Source: Thiotrichales bacterium 19S3-11
Lineage (GTDB): Bacteria > Pseudomonadota > Gammaproteobacteria > Francisellales > Francisellaceae
Direction of reading: 5' to 3'
NCBI GenBank assembly: GCA_021713295.1
Contig: JAKJJU010000029.1
Span: forward strand, 1 to 36,528
Length of the DNA: 36,528 nucleotides
The notes under the pieces are model-generated. The model was not told where the DNA came from, made no database searches, and saw nothing but the letters and a program-made list of their open reading frames with translations. Shown here one piece after another: positions 17,813 to 27,387 of the stretch (positions within the stretch are counted from its first letter, which is position 1; each line of letters begins with the position of its first letter). Made by a program: the position numbers and the translations under genes.

Positions 17813-20242
17813 ATGCGTATTGTACATAAATTTGGTGGCAGTTCACTTAAAAATGAAGGAAAAATAAAAAATGTAGTAAATTTAATAGATGGAAAAAATG
17901 AAGCTATCGTTGTTTCTGCAATAGGTAAAACAACACAGAACTTAACTCATTGTATTGAGGTGGCAATAGGTAGTAAAACTTATGTCAAGTTGTTGAATAA
18001 TATAAAAAAACAGCATTTAGACATCATTGAAAAAATTGCACCACGAGCTAAAAAAAAGCTAACAAAAGTATTAGAGAACGATATCGAAAATATAACCTAT
18101 TTGTTAACAACAATACATTTAACAAAACTTTATAGTGAAAAAATTAAAAACTATATTTTAGGCTTTGGTGAAATTTGGTCTGCTCAAATCTTAACTAGCG
18201 TTTTAATCGAAGAAAAAATACAAGCGAAATACATTAGTGCTGATGATATTCTTCGTGTTGATGACTCAAGAAAACCGGTTTTAATTGATTGGCAAAAAAG
18301 TAATGATTCATTTAATCGTGTTATTGATCCAAAGTATGATGGTATTTATGTTATTACAGGGTTTATTGCATCGAATTTAGAAAATCAAAGAACTGTCTTG
18401 GGAATGAATTGTAGTGATTATTCAGCAAGTATTTTTGCAAAGCTATTTCATGTTGAGCGGTTAATTATTTGGACAGATGTAGCTGGTGTTTATAGCGCTA
18501 ATCCAGCAATTGTGCCAACAGCAAAATTAATTAGACATCTATCTTATAAAGAAGCTTTAGAGTTAGCTTATTTTGGTGCTTCAGTGGTTCATCCATTAAC
18601 AATAGGTCCAATGATGGACGAAAATATCCCTATTTTTATTAAAAGCAGTCAACGACCCAATGGCTCTGGTACTGAAATATCGAATAAAATTTCACCAGAA
18701 AATCATGCATTAATAAAGGGATTAACTGGGGTTGATCAGGTTTCTTTAATTAGGGTCCAAGGGGCCGGTTTAATTGGTGTTTCTGGAATTGCTGCTAAAA
18801 TATTCAGTATATTACATGAAGGTAATATATCCGTGATGATGATTTCTCAGGCATCATCCGAGTATTCAATTTGTTTTGCTGTTGATATTTCAGAAGGTGA
18901 TCAAGCTGTTCGCCTATTAGAAAAAGCATTTGAAATTGAGATTGATCGTGGCGTTATTGAACATATTCATAATGATAAGCATTATAGTTTGGTTACTGCA
19001 GTTGGTGATGGTATGAAAGATGTTCCAGGGGCGGTAGCTAAAATGATTAACCCATTATCTAAAGCAGGGATTAATATTCATGCAATTGCACAAGGTTCTT
19101 CACAGAGGAGTATAACGCTAACTATTAAAGAAAGTCGAGAACGGGCAGCTTTAAATTTAATTCATCAGGAATACATAGATGATATTGAGGTTGTTGCAAT
19201 TGCTATTATTGGTACAGGTAATATAGCGACTGCTTTGATTGAGGAAGTGAAGCAATCAGATAAACAATTAGCTAAACTTGGAATAAAACTAAAACTAGTG
19301 GCGCTGTGTAACTCAAAAAAAATGCTTTTTACGACAGATGATTTTATTCATGAAAACTGGCAAAAAAAATTATCACAAGGTACTCAGAAAATGAATTTGG
19401 ATACCTTGGCCGATTTTTTAGGTGAACTGAGAATGAAGTATCGAGTTTTAATTGATGCAACAGCGAGTATTGAAATTGCTAGTTCGTACATTGCTTTTTT
19501 TAAACGCAAAATTAGCGTTATTACCCCTAATAAATATGCTAATACACAATCAATGGAGTATTACTATGCATTAAGAAGTACAGCAATAAAACATAAAGTT
19601 CAATTTCGCTATGAAACCAATGTTTGTGCTGGATTACCATTAATCAAACCCATTCAAGAGATGATTTATACAGGGGATAAGGTTGAATGTATTAAAGGTG
19701 TTTTCTCTGGAACATTAAGTTATTTATTTAATGAACTTAATCAAGGTGTTAGCTTTTCTAAAGCAGTGATAAATGCTTATGAGTTGGGTTATACTGAACC
19801 CGATCCCCGTGAAGATTTATCAGGAATGGATGTTGCTCGTAAAATTGTTATTCTAGCTAGAGAAATTGGATTTTCAGTTGATGTTGATAATCTTGAAATA
19901 CAAAATTTAACTCCTCCAGAATTAGCAGGCTGTAGCAAAGAGAAGTTTTTTAAATTATTGCCAAAATATGATAGTCAAATGGAGCAACTTTTTAATCAAC
20001 TAAAAGGTGATGCATTAGGGTTGCACTATGTTGGAGAAATCAATATAGAAGGCAGAATCAGCGTTAAAATTCAATCGTATGATCACTCAAGTGTATTCTC
20101 TAGAGTACAAGGCACAGATAATTTAGTTATTATTCGTTCAAGTCGATATCATGATTATCCATTAATTGTTCAAGGTCCTGGAGCTGGCGCAGCTGTAACT
20201 GCGGCTGGCGTATTTGCAGATATATTACAGGTTGTTAAATAA
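17813..20242 (+). CDS. thrA: Bifunctional aspartokinase/homoserine dehydrogenase
   Basis: The 809-residue fused enzyme catalyses the first and third steps from aspartate to homoserine. The N-terminal kinase part (about 1-290) has the KFGGSSL motif and the FGASVVHPLTIGPMM segment. Two ACT regulatory domains follow (about 300-455; VSLIRVQGAGLIGVSGIAAKIF and YSLVTAVGDGMKDVPGAVAKM), then a homoserine dehydrogenase (about 460-809) with IIGTGNIATAL, GTLSYLFNEL and the GYTEPDPREDLSGMDVARK signature. The ACT domains suggest feedback by threonine, as in E. coli ThrA, though binding cannot be judged here. It is the first gene of thrABC. Confidence 0.97.
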   Translation: MRIVHKFGGSSLKNEGKIKNVVNLIDGKNEAIVVSAIGKTTQNLTHCIEVAIGSKTYVKLLNNIKKQHLDIIEKIAPRAKKKLTKVLENDIENITYLLTTIHLTKLYSEKIKNYILGFGEIWSAQILTSVLIEEKIQAKYISADDILRVDDSRKPVLIDWQKSNDSFNRVIDPKYDGIYVITGFIASNLENQRTVLGMNCSDYSASIFAKLFHVERLIIWTDVAGVYSANPAIVPTAKLIRHLSYKEALELAYFGASVVHPLTIGPMMDENIPIFIKSSQRPNGSGTEISNKISPENHALIKGLTGVDQVSLIRVQGAGLIGVSGIAAKIFSILHEGNISVMMISQASSEYSICFAVDISEGDQAVRLLEKAFEIEIDRGVIEHIHNDKHYSLVTAVGDGMKDVPGAVAKMINPLSKAGINIHAIAQGSSQRSITLTIKESRERAALNLIHQEYIDDIEVVAIAIIGTGNIATALIEEVKQSDKQLAKLGIKLKLVALCNSKKMLFTTDDFIHENWQKKLSQGTQKMNLDTLADFLGELRMKYRVLIDATASIEIASSYIAFFKRKISVITPNKYANTQSMEYYYALRSTAIKHKVQFRYETNVCAGLPLIKPIQEMIYTGDKVECIKGVFSGTLSYLFNELNQGVSFSKAVINAYELGYTEPDPREDLSGMDVARKIVILAREIGFSVDVDNLEIQNLTPPELAGCSKEKFFKLLPKYDSQMEQLFNQLKGDALGLHYVGEINIEGRISVKIQSYDHSSVFSRVQGTDNLVIIRSSRYHDYPLIVQGPGAGAAVTAAGVFADILQVVK

Positions 20243-21219
20243 TGATTGGTAATCAGATAAATACGCATATAAAATCAGTGACGGCATTTGCACCAGCAAC
20301 AAGTGCTAATTTTTGTGTTGGATTCGATCTAATTGGTTTTGCTATCGCTGATGTTGGTGATACGGTTCAACTAATTAGACGTGATGATAATCAGCTTAGA
20401 ATTTGTCAAATTACAGGGGTAATAGATGATTCAGTATTATCAAAGGATGCTGACAAAAATGTTGTATCGATTGTTATTAAGAAGCTAATTAAGGATCTTG
20501 GGCTAACAGTAGGCTTTGATATCTATTTAGATAAAGGTATTACACTTGGCTCTGGTATGGGGGGCTCTGCCGCATCTTCTGTTGCAGCGCTTATGGCTTT
20601 TAATGAGTTCTTTGAAATTCCATTATCACTTGAACAATTAGTCAACTATGCTGTTTATGGTGAAAGCGAAGTCTCAGGCGGGGCTTATCATGCAGATAAT
20701 GTGGCACCATCAATGTTTGGTGGTTTGGTGTTATTACAAAACTCAAAACCTGTTGAACTTATTCAATTGCCGACTTGTGGTTTATATGCTGCGATCATTA
20801 ATCCTAAAATGTCGATAGAGACAAAACGAGCAAGAGCGATTTTAAATCAACCCTATCCATTAAAAGAAATAACCTCCCAAACAGCAGCATTAGCAGCTAG
20901 TATTGCTGCACTTTATAGAAATGATCTAACACTTTTAAGCCAGCATTTAAATGATGTTTTAATTGAACCCAGAAGAAAGCATTTAATCAAAGGCTATGAA
21001 ACGGTAAAAAATGCTGCTTTAGAAAGTGGCGCATTAGCCTGTGGTATATCTGGTTCGGGCCCGTCAATGTTTGCTTTAGCACAAACTGAAGACGATGCTT
21101 CTATGATTGCTAAAGTTATGCAATATACATTTGAATGCTTATCTGTATCAAGTCATAGTTGGGTTAGCTCATTAGATGAGGCTGGTGCAAAGATTCTGAA
21201 AATAACAAAAGGGAGTTGA
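20242..21219 (+). CDS. thrB: Homoserine kinase
   Basis: ThrB phosphorylates homoserine. The 325-residue GHMP kinase has APATSANFCVGFD at the start, the ATP-binding LGSGMGGSAASSVAA (102-116) and a C-terminal GISGSGPSMFAL loop. The ATG overlaps the thrA stop (TAATG), so translation is probably coupled. It looks complete. Confidence 0.97.
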   Translation: MIGNQINTHIKSVTAFAPATSANFCVGFDLIGFAIADVGDTVQLIRRDDNQLRICQITGVIDDSVLSKDADKNVVSIVIKKLIKDLGLTVGFDIYLDKGITLGSGMGGSAASSVAALMAFNEFFEIPLSLEQLVNYAVYGESEVSGGAYHADNVAPSMFGGLVLLQNSKPVELIQLPTCGLYAAIINPKMSIETKRARAILNQPYPLKEITSQTAALAASIAALYRNDLTLLSQHLNDVLIEPRRKHLIKGYETVKNAALESGALACGISGSGPSMFALAQTEDDASMIAKVMQYTFECLSVSSHSWVSSLDEAGAKILKITKGS

Positions 21220-21223
21220 ACTG

Positions 21224-22507
21224 ATGAGATTTCATAGTACCCGTAGTAATGAAACTTCTGTAGGCATATCTGAAGCTATGCAGATAGGTTTAGCGCCAGA
21301 TGATGGTCTATTTGTGCCAGAGTATTTTCCGCAAATTCAATGGAAAACGCTTGATAAAAAAATGACATACCCTCAATTTGCAGTTAATGTATTAGCACCA
21401 TATTTTAAAGGTGATGAGTTATTACCCCAGTTAAACGATATATCTGATGAAGCATTTAATTTCGATTTGCCTTTAAGGTGCTTAGATAAAAATAACTATA
21501 TTCTAGAGTTATTTCACGGTCCGACATTATCATTTAAAGATTTTGGTGCGCGTTTTTTAGCCAGTTGTTTAAGTCGAATTAAATCACATAAACTATTTAC
21601 TATTTTAGTTGCAACATCAGGTGATACAGGTTCAGCCGTTGCAGCGGCTTTTCATAATAAGCCAAATATTCGAGTTATTGTTCTGTATCCCAAGGGCAAA
21701 ATTTCTCTTAGGCAACAGAAGCAAATAACATGTTGGGGAGATAATATATTAGCTATTGCTGTTAACGGCAGATTTGATGATTGTCAGCGACTGGTAAAAG
21801 CTGCGTTTAATGATGAGTATTGGCAAAAGCGTACGGTATTAAATACAGCAAATAGCATAAATATTGGTAGGCTATTGCCTCAATCAACGTACTATGCTTA
21901 TACCAGCTGGCAGTACCATCATGCTACAGGAAATTTTGCAAACTTTATTGTACCCTCAGGTAATGTTGGCAATATTTCAGCAGCATTTTGGGCTAAAAAA
22001 ATGGGATTTCCAATTGAGCATATTATTTTGGCTCAGAATGCTAATAATATTGTTGGTGAATATGTAACAACAGGAAAGTATACTCCTAAAGAAAGTATAG
22101 AAACATTAGCAAATGCAATGGATGTTGGTAAACCAAGTAATTTTGAGCGTTTGCAGTATTTATATCCAAATTATGAAGCATTTATTGATGAAATTTTTGT
22201 TGTTAAAGCCAACGATGATGAAATCTCACAAACCATCAAGAAGGTGTATCGTCATTATCATGAAATTATATGTCCTCATACCGCCACTGCTTTTTATGCA
22301 AGAGAGCATTTAGATAAAGATAAACCCTATATCATGATAGCAACAGCGCATCCAGCAAAATTTGAACAAATTATAGAACCAATACTCAAGCAAAACGTTG
22401 CTCCAACAAAGCAGTTAAAAGCGCTAATTCAACGTGAGCATTATAATGTAACAATAGATGCTACGATGCAAGATTTGATAGCTGCAGATAGATGCTATTT
22501 TAGATAA
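21224..22507 (+). CDS. thrC: Threonine synthase
   Basis: ThrC is a PLP enzyme that converts O-phosphohomoserine to threonine. The 427-residue product has the cofactor lysine Lys105 in LSFKDFGARFL, the VATSGDTGSAVAAAF loop and the IVPSGNVGNISAAFWA phosphate-binding loop. GGGAG lies before the ATG at 21224, four bases after thrB. This completes the thrABC order. No terminator hairpin is seen after it. Confidence 0.97.
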   Translation: MRFHSTRSNETSVGISEAMQIGLAPDDGLFVPEYFPQIQWKTLDKKMTYPQFAVNVLAPYFKGDELLPQLNDISDEAFNFDLPLRCLDKNNYILELFHGPTLSFKDFGARFLASCLSRIKSHKLFTILVATSGDTGSAVAAAFHNKPNIRVIVLYPKGKISLRQQKQITCWGDNILAIAVNGRFDDCQRLVKAAFNDEYWQKRTVLNTANSINIGRLLPQSTYYAYTSWQYHHATGNFANFIVPSGNVGNISAAFWAKKMGFPIEHIILAQNANNIVGEYVTTGKYTPKESIETLANAMDVGKPSNFERLQYLYPNYEAFIDEIFVVKANDDEISQTIKKVYRHYHEIICPHTATAFYAREHLDKDKPYIMIATAHPAKFEQIIEPILKQNVAPTKQLKALIQREHYNVTIDATMQDLIAADRCYFR

Positions 22508-22521
22508 GTTAATTATTGTAT

Positions 22522-22535
22522 TTGATATATATCAA
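22522..22535. promoter_or_regulatory. FNR-like palindrome upstream of the 695-residue gene
   Basis: TTGATATATATCAA is a perfect palindrome that fits the FNR/Anr consensus TTGAT-N4-ATCAA exactly. It lies 90 bases before the ATG at 22625. It could make the unknown gene respond to oxygen, but no fnr gene is in the window and such AT-rich palindromes can arise by chance. Confidence 0.4.
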
Positions 22536-22624
22536 GTAATGTGTGGATTATTTTGCAATAAATGTACATTATGAAATAAAAGTTATATTCTAGTGTTTCA
22601 TGTGGTTTATTTGAGTTATTTATT

Positions 22625-24712
22625 ATGCTGAAACATTATAACTTTTTAAAGCGTTTAATTACATCTAAAGTAACATCTAAAGAGTATTCTCAACATATCA
22701 TAGCATGTGCTCAACTTATGAGTCTTAAGATTTGTACAGATTTCGCAGATATTAATCTTGTAGATATATATGATGAAAAAAAACTGCCTCAATTAAAAAA
22801 GCAATTAAGTTATAACTTTGATCAAATTTCAGCAATTGTGTCTTTTGATATTATTGATGTTAGGGCTACGGATAATACTAAAGAAAGCTATACGATTGAA
22901 GCTGCTGCTCAAATATATGCTTTTTGGGTTGAAGTTGCAGCATATGCAGGGTCTGTATGTCATAACCTTTACTTGGAAAATGCGATTGTTGCAGCATTAA
23001 ATAGTAGTCATATTGGTAAGCTATTTGATAAAGGAAAACCTGGTTATAGATATTTACCAAAAGATACCCAAACTAAAATAAATATGATGAATGATAGCTA
23101 TAGATATACAAGTGGTAGATTAATTAATCAACAGAAGTATCTGATACCATTTTCTACTTATTTTTATAACTTAGAACATGCTGTAGGTACAGAATCCACG
23201 ATATATGGAAATTTGTTTTTTATGCAATCTAGAATGGGAAATTATTTTGGAATTGATGAAAAAGATAAGTCAGATATAGAGTCACTGTTTGTCAAGTACA
23301 ATGCTGATGATTTTGGTGTTAATGCTGATGATGTCATTTATCAAAACTATAATGAGACCAAAAACCTCCTCTTAGCACAGGCTATGAAATCAAAAGATTC
23401 TAAAGTGATTCAGAAAGATAAGACAAAATTCAAAGTTGCTAAGGACCTTACAGATAGTAAAGTAGAGAAGAAAAAAGAGTCGAAGCTTGAAGAAGTTTAT
23501 TTAGAAAAGATGACTCAAGAATATAGACTTCAGATTACAGAAATACGTTTGTTGCTTGGAGAGATTGAAGCTAATTATCAAGCATTAGAAAAAATATTTA
23601 TAAAATTATTAGAAGATCAAAATTTTGTTAAGTTAATCAAATATAATGATATGTCAAATCACTTTAGAAGGTTGATTGGCTTTGATCTCAGAGATAAATT
23701 AAAATTAAGTTTATGGGAAATGTTTTTAAGTAAATTAGATGTAACAGAAACTGAGAAAGTGGCTGAAGTTATATCTGAAAGTTCTTCTCATAGTGAGTCG
23801 GCTCGTGCTAATGCTGAAGGTAGTCTAAATGCTAAAAAAAGAAATAAACCGCCATTAATTAGAAAGCTATCTATTAATCGTCTCAGCAGCTATAAAGTTT
23901 GTTCAACCGTTTCGTTTGATAGTGCTGATGAGCAAACATTATCGACGCCTAAAAGCCCATTTTTTTCATCATTAAGTTCTTCAAGTAACATGTCTGTATG
24001 TAGATTTTCATCTGAGACTTCTACCATAGGTAGCAGCATGGGGGCAATGAGTGAAGAAAGTACACCTAGATCATGTGCTTCTTCGGATATTCCAAGCGTT
24101 ATTAAATTCCAGGGAAGCAATCAAAGTCATACATCAAAAATCTCTGTTAGTCTCATTTCAAGCTTAGAAACAGAGGAGTTTTCTTCAGAAGATAGAGAAA
24201 TTAATGGATTTATAAAGTTATGTAAACTTAGATACCCTGTACAAGTTAAAGCATTTGATAATATTGATTTTGAAGTTATGAAGTGTTTATATGAGTTGAG
24301 TTTATGTAAGCCTCATTTATTTGATAAAGTTATGAAATCAATTTTAGAGGCAGCGGAGTTTGATCATGTATTAACGCCAGCTTATGCAGTTATATTAACT
24401 AAAGTAAAATTTCTTTGTTATTTTAATGATGTCGGTTTAACTAGTAATGAAGCCAAGTTAGATAGACTCTCATATAAAATAAAGCATAACGTTGTAGAAT
24501 ACTGTGATTTGAATGAAGACTATTTTGATTTGCTGTTTCAGATAGATCAGATGGTAAATGTTTATGGCAATATAAATATATATGATTTCAATGAGTTTTT
24601 TGATAAATATAAATCTAAGAAGGATCATATTCCCGCACCTCATTATGTAAGTTTTAGTTATAGCGATAACAAGTCAGAAAAGCAAAAAGATGTTTATAGC
24701 CTTGCAAAGTGA
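22625..24712 (+). CDS. Large unknown protein with a serine-rich linker, candidate effector
   Basis: I do not recognise this 695-residue protein. Residues 1-250 look like a folded, mostly helical domain (IEAAAQIYAFWVEVAAYAG; YFYNLEHAVGTE). Residues 255-300 are Lys/Glu-rich, then a coiled-coil-like helix follows (300-335). Residues about 380-525 are very rich in serine (FFSSLSSSSNMS), with basic sites such as LIRKLSINRLSS and SP/TP pairs, a style more usual in eukaryotic or host-directed proteins. A last helical domain (530-670) ends in a hydrophilic tail (SDNKSEKQKDVYSLAK). There is no signal peptide or membrane segment. It lies alone between thrC and sufE. The ATG has a poor ribosome site. 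A secreted effector is a guess from composition. Confidence 0.75.
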   Translation: MLKHYNFLKRLITSKVTSKEYSQHIIACAQLMSLKICTDFADINLVDIYDEKKLPQLKKQLSYNFDQISAIVSFDIIDVRATDNTKESYTIEAAAQIYAFWVEVAAYAGSVCHNLYLENAIVAALNSSHIGKLFDKGKPGYRYLPKDTQTKINMMNDSYRYTSGRLINQQKYLIPFSTYFYNLEHAVGTESTIYGNLFFMQSRMGNYFGIDEKDKSDIESLFVKYNADDFGVNADDVIYQNYNETKNLLLAQAMKSKDSKVIQKDKTKFKVAKDLTDSKVEKKKESKLEEVYLEKMTQEYRLQITEIRLLLGEIEANYQALEKIFIKLLEDQNFVKLIKYNDMSNHFRRLIGFDLRDKLKLSLWEMFLSKLDVTETEKVAEVISESSSHSESARANAEGSLNAKKRNKPPLIRKLSINRLSSYKVCSTVSFDSADEQTLSTPKSPFFSSLSSSSNMSVCRFSSETSTIGSSMGAMSEESTPRSCASSDIPSVIKFQGSNQSHTSKISVSLISSLETEEFSSEDREINGFIKLCKLRYPVQVKAFDNIDFEVMKCLYELSLCKPHLFDKVMKSILEAAEFDHVLTPAYAVILTKVKFLCYFNDVGLTSNEAKLDRLSYKIKHNVVEYCDLNEDYFDLLFQIDQMVNVYGNINIYDFNEFFDKYKSKKDHIPAPHYVSFSYSDNKSEKQKDVYSLAK

Positions 24713-24755
24713 TTGTTATTAATTTGAAATTTTAGTTTTTGATATAAAAGCAGCT

Positions 24756-24784
24756 CTGTCATGTATTATTGAATATGTTATAAT
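24756..24784 (+). promoter_or_regulatory. Candidate promoter of sufE-hemD-hemX-hemY
   Basis: CTGTCA (24756-24761) and a perfect TATAAT (24779-24784) are 17 bases apart, 42 bases before the sufE ATG. The -35 box matches four of six consensus bases. Confidence 0.5.
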
Positions 24785-24826
24785 TTCCCTAACCTAAGTA
24801 ATTCTGATAGGAATAACTATAAAAAA

Positions 24827-25252
24827 ATGGAAATTAGTATCGATCAAAAACAAAAAGAAATCATTGAAAATTTTGAGTATTTTGATGATTGGGCTGATAA
24901 ATATGCTTATTTAATCAGTTTGGGGAAATCTTTAGAAGCATTTCCACCCTCAAAAAAAGATCAGCAACATTTAATTAAAGGTTGTCAATCGTTGGTGTGG
25001 TTTGATGCACATTATCAAGAGGGCATACTGTATTTTAAAGGTACAAGTGATGCAGCAATTGTATCTGGTCTGATATATTTATTACTCGATGTTTATAATG
25101 CGCAAACGCCAGAAGTAATTTTAAATACAGAACCCTATTTTATTGAAGCAATTGGTTTATCACGGCATTTAAGCCCAACAAGAAGTAATGGGCTATATGC
25201 TATGTTAAAGGCAATAAAAAACTTTGCTAAAGATTATGCTAGAAAATCATAA
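24827..25252 (+). CDS. sufE: SufE-family sulfur acceptor
   Basis: SufE takes persulfide sulfur from a cysteine desulfurase (SufS or CsdA) for Fe-S cluster building. The 141-residue length is normal, with the acceptor cysteine Cys53 in the motif KGCQSLVWF and the family's ISLGKSLEAFPP and LSPTRSNGLYAML segments. It could equally be the paralogue CsdE. Neither sufS nor other suf genes are adjacent. hemD overlaps its end by 17 bases, so this sulfur carrier is tied to the heme genes. The nearest AGGA lies rather far (13 bases) from the ATG. Confidence 0.92.
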   Translation: MEISIDQKQKEIIENFEYFDDWADKYAYLISLGKSLEAFPPSKKDQQHLIKGCQSLVWFDAHYQEGILYFKGTSDAAIVSGLIYLLLDVYNAQTPEVILNTEPYFIEAIGLSRHLSPTRSNGLYAMLKAIKNFAKDYARKS

Positions 25253-26009
25253 GGTAATTGATATCGTTAATACTCGACCAGGCAAGCGTGGTGAATATTT
25301 GACTGAAATGTTACAACAGCAAGGCTATCGCGTATTAACATTCCCAATTCAAAAAATGGTATCAGTAGCTATTGATGCTATTGTGTTAGAAGAGCTTAGC
25401 AGTAGAGAAAGTGATTGGATTTTTATTAGTCCAATGGCAGTTGAAAGCTTTGTAAGTCAAGTTGCTATCAATGATATGGAACTAAGTTATACGCCAAAGT
25501 TATTTGCAGTAGGTAGGGGAACGGCTGATTGTTTAAAAAAACATTTCCCTAAATTGGATGTTTTTTATCCCAATGATAGTCATGGTGCACAGGCATTAAT
25601 TAACTTAATAGCTAAAAAGAATATGCTATCGCCATTTTATTATATTTTTAGAGCAGAGACTGGCTCTGAGTTATTAGCTGAAACGTTTACAAAACAAAAA
25701 ATTGATTTTCAAGAGGTTATTTGTTATGAGCGGCAATTAACAGATGAAATTAAAAATAAAGATTTGAATCAAGTATTTGATCAAAATTTCCCACAAATAG
25801 TTATATTAACTAGTTTTGAAGCATTTAAGTTTTTGCATTATTATTACACTAGCGCCTTATGGTTAAAACATGCTTTAATTACAGTAACTAGCAATCAAAT
25901 GCTTCAATGGGCAAAAAAAATGAGCTATGACAAATTGTTGCTACTTGAATCATTAGATAATAAAGCAATTTTAGATACAATAGTTTTAAATAGTAAACCT
26001 TCGGTTTAA
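25236..26009 (+). CDS. hemD: Uroporphyrinogen-III synthase
   Basis: HemD closes and inverts one ring of hydroxymethylbilane to give uroporphyrinogen III for heme and siroheme. The family is poorly conserved, but the 257-residue product has the N-terminal NTRPG segment, the WIFISPMAVESF motif, the KLFAVGRGTADCLKK strand-helix and the VICYERQL segment. I use the ATG at 25236, since the longer frame begins with an unsupported TTG. It overlaps sufE by 17 bases and is followed by hemX, which strengthens the call. hemC is not next to it. Confidence 0.92.
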   Translation: MLENHKVIDIVNTRPGKRGEYLTEMLQQQGYRVLTFPIQKMVSVAIDAIVLEELSSRESDWIFISPMAVESFVSQVAINDMELSYTPKLFAVGRGTADCLKKHFPKLDVFYPNDSHGAQALINLIAKKNMLSPFYYIFRAETGSELLAETFTKQKIDFQEVICYERQLTDEIKNKDLNQVFDQNFPQIVILTSFEAFKFLHYYYTSALWLKHALITVTSNQMLQWAKKMSYDKLLLLESLDNKAILDTIVLNSKPSV

Positions 26010-26022
26010 AGGAGTATAGCAG

Positions 26023-27387
26023 GTGAATGAACAAACAGATTCTAAAAAGGAAAATACAGAAAAAAAAGCAACTGCTAAACAGAGCAATTTATCGTCTGAA
26101 AAGGTAAAAGAGTCATCATCAGGTGACAAAAAAGATCAAGATGTAAAAGTAAATAAAACAACGGTTGCCATTCAAAAGAAAGATTTGAAATCTTCAGTAG
26201 CAAAGCAAGTAACACCAAATACTAAAACTGAAAATAAGCAATCTGATCAGCCTAAAGAAAATAAAACGCCTCCTGATTTCAATGATAATAAAACTCAAGA
26301 GAAGAAAAAGCGTTCTTCAGTTGTTGTTTCCTTAGCCTTTGTGGTTGGAATTGCAGGTTGTGCTATTGCAGCTTATAGTTTATATACGCAGCATCAACAA
26401 GCCAAATTATTTAGTACGAGTATTGCGCAAAATACGACAGAGTATAGTCAATTAAAATTACAGACAACTAAGGCTATTGGTACATTAGATCAACTAGTAA
26501 GCACTCAGAGTCAAACAAATAAGCTGTCTCAAGCAGATAAAGATAATATTGCCTCATTAATGAAGAAAACTTACGCCTTAGATCAACAAGTTAAAGCAAT
26601 AAAATCAGATTACTTGCTACCACAGAGTGACCTATATCAACAAATGATTTTAATTCAAGTTAATGCTGCTGGCATTTATTTAAATATGGCAGATAATTAC
26701 TTAAAACTATACGCAGGTGGTGATCAGGCAATTAGCCTTATTAAAGCAGCAGAGTCGGCCTTAATTAATGCAGATGAGAGAGCAAAGCCAGCATTAGCTA
26801 TGGTTAGAAAGGCTCAGTATGCTGTGGAAAATGCGACGCTATTTACGCAATATGATGGCAATATGCAAAACATCAATCAACTAATTCCTATGCTGAATCA
26901 GTTGAAACTTAAAGCACCTGGATATGCAAAACAAAAAGAGTTAACCTCAGCAACGAATACTTCTGCAACTAAAGAAAGTTGGTATGAATCATTTCAAAAT
27001 AGCATAGATAAGATGGCTAATTTGGTAAAAATACATAAATTAGATCAAACTAGCAAAGCATTACTTAATTCAAATACAAGAGAAAATATAGCGATTACAC
27101 TCAAATTAACACTTGAGCAAGCTAAGTGGGCATTACAAAGACGTGATTCAATAGCATTTAAACAAAGCATCAACCAGGCAATTGATGAAGTGAGTACTTA
27201 TTATCAAACAGATCAAGTACAAAAGAAGTGGCTTGAAATTGCAAAGCGTATTCAATTTGGTCAATCTCAGAATTATATGCAGGCAATGAATCAGGCAATT
27301 TATGCTGTTTCTAACCTTGAAGCACAGATTATTGCTTCAACAACAAAAGGTGGTAATAAAACGAATGATACAGGAGCGTCATTATGA
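26023..27387 (+). CDS. hemX: HemX-family membrane protein
   Basis: The 454-residue protein has a highly charged, Lys-rich disordered N-terminus (1-97) facing the cytoplasm, one membrane segment (about 99-121) and a long helical periplasmic part, including QQMILIQVNAAGIYLNMADNYL and LEQAKWALQRRDSIAFKQSINQ. This is the pattern of HemX, formerly misnamed a uroporphyrin-III methyltransferase; the true role is not known. The start is a GTG at 26023, eight bases after GGAG. The stop overlaps hemY by four bases. The order hemD-hemX-hemY is the common gammaproteobacterial one. Confidence 0.92.
   Translation: MNEQTDSKKENTEKKATAKQSNLSSEKVKESSSGDKKDQDVKVNKTTVAIQKKDLKSSVAKQVTPNTKTENKQSDQPKENKTPPDFNDNKTQEKKKRSSVVVSLAFVVGIAGCAIAAYSLYTQHQQAKLFSTSIAQNTTEYSQLKLQTTKAIGTLDQLVSTQSQTNKLSQADKDNIASLMKKTYALDQQVKAIKSDYLLPQSDLYQQMILIQVNAAGIYLNMADNYLKLYAGGDQAISLIKAAESALINADERAKPALAMVRKAQYAVENATLFTQYDGNMQNINQLIPMLNQLKLKAPGYAKQKELTSATNTSATKESWYESFQNSIDKMANLVKIHKLDQTSKALLNSNTRENIAITLKLTLEQAKWALQRRDSIAFKQSINQAIDEVSTYYQTDQVQKKWLEIAKRIQFGQSQNYMQAMNQAIYAVSNLEAQIIASTTKGGNKTNDTGASL

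Noticed and set aside
23890-24120. 76-residue minus-strand frame within the 695-residue gene
   Set aside because: Arises from the serine-rich stretch read backwards; no start signals.
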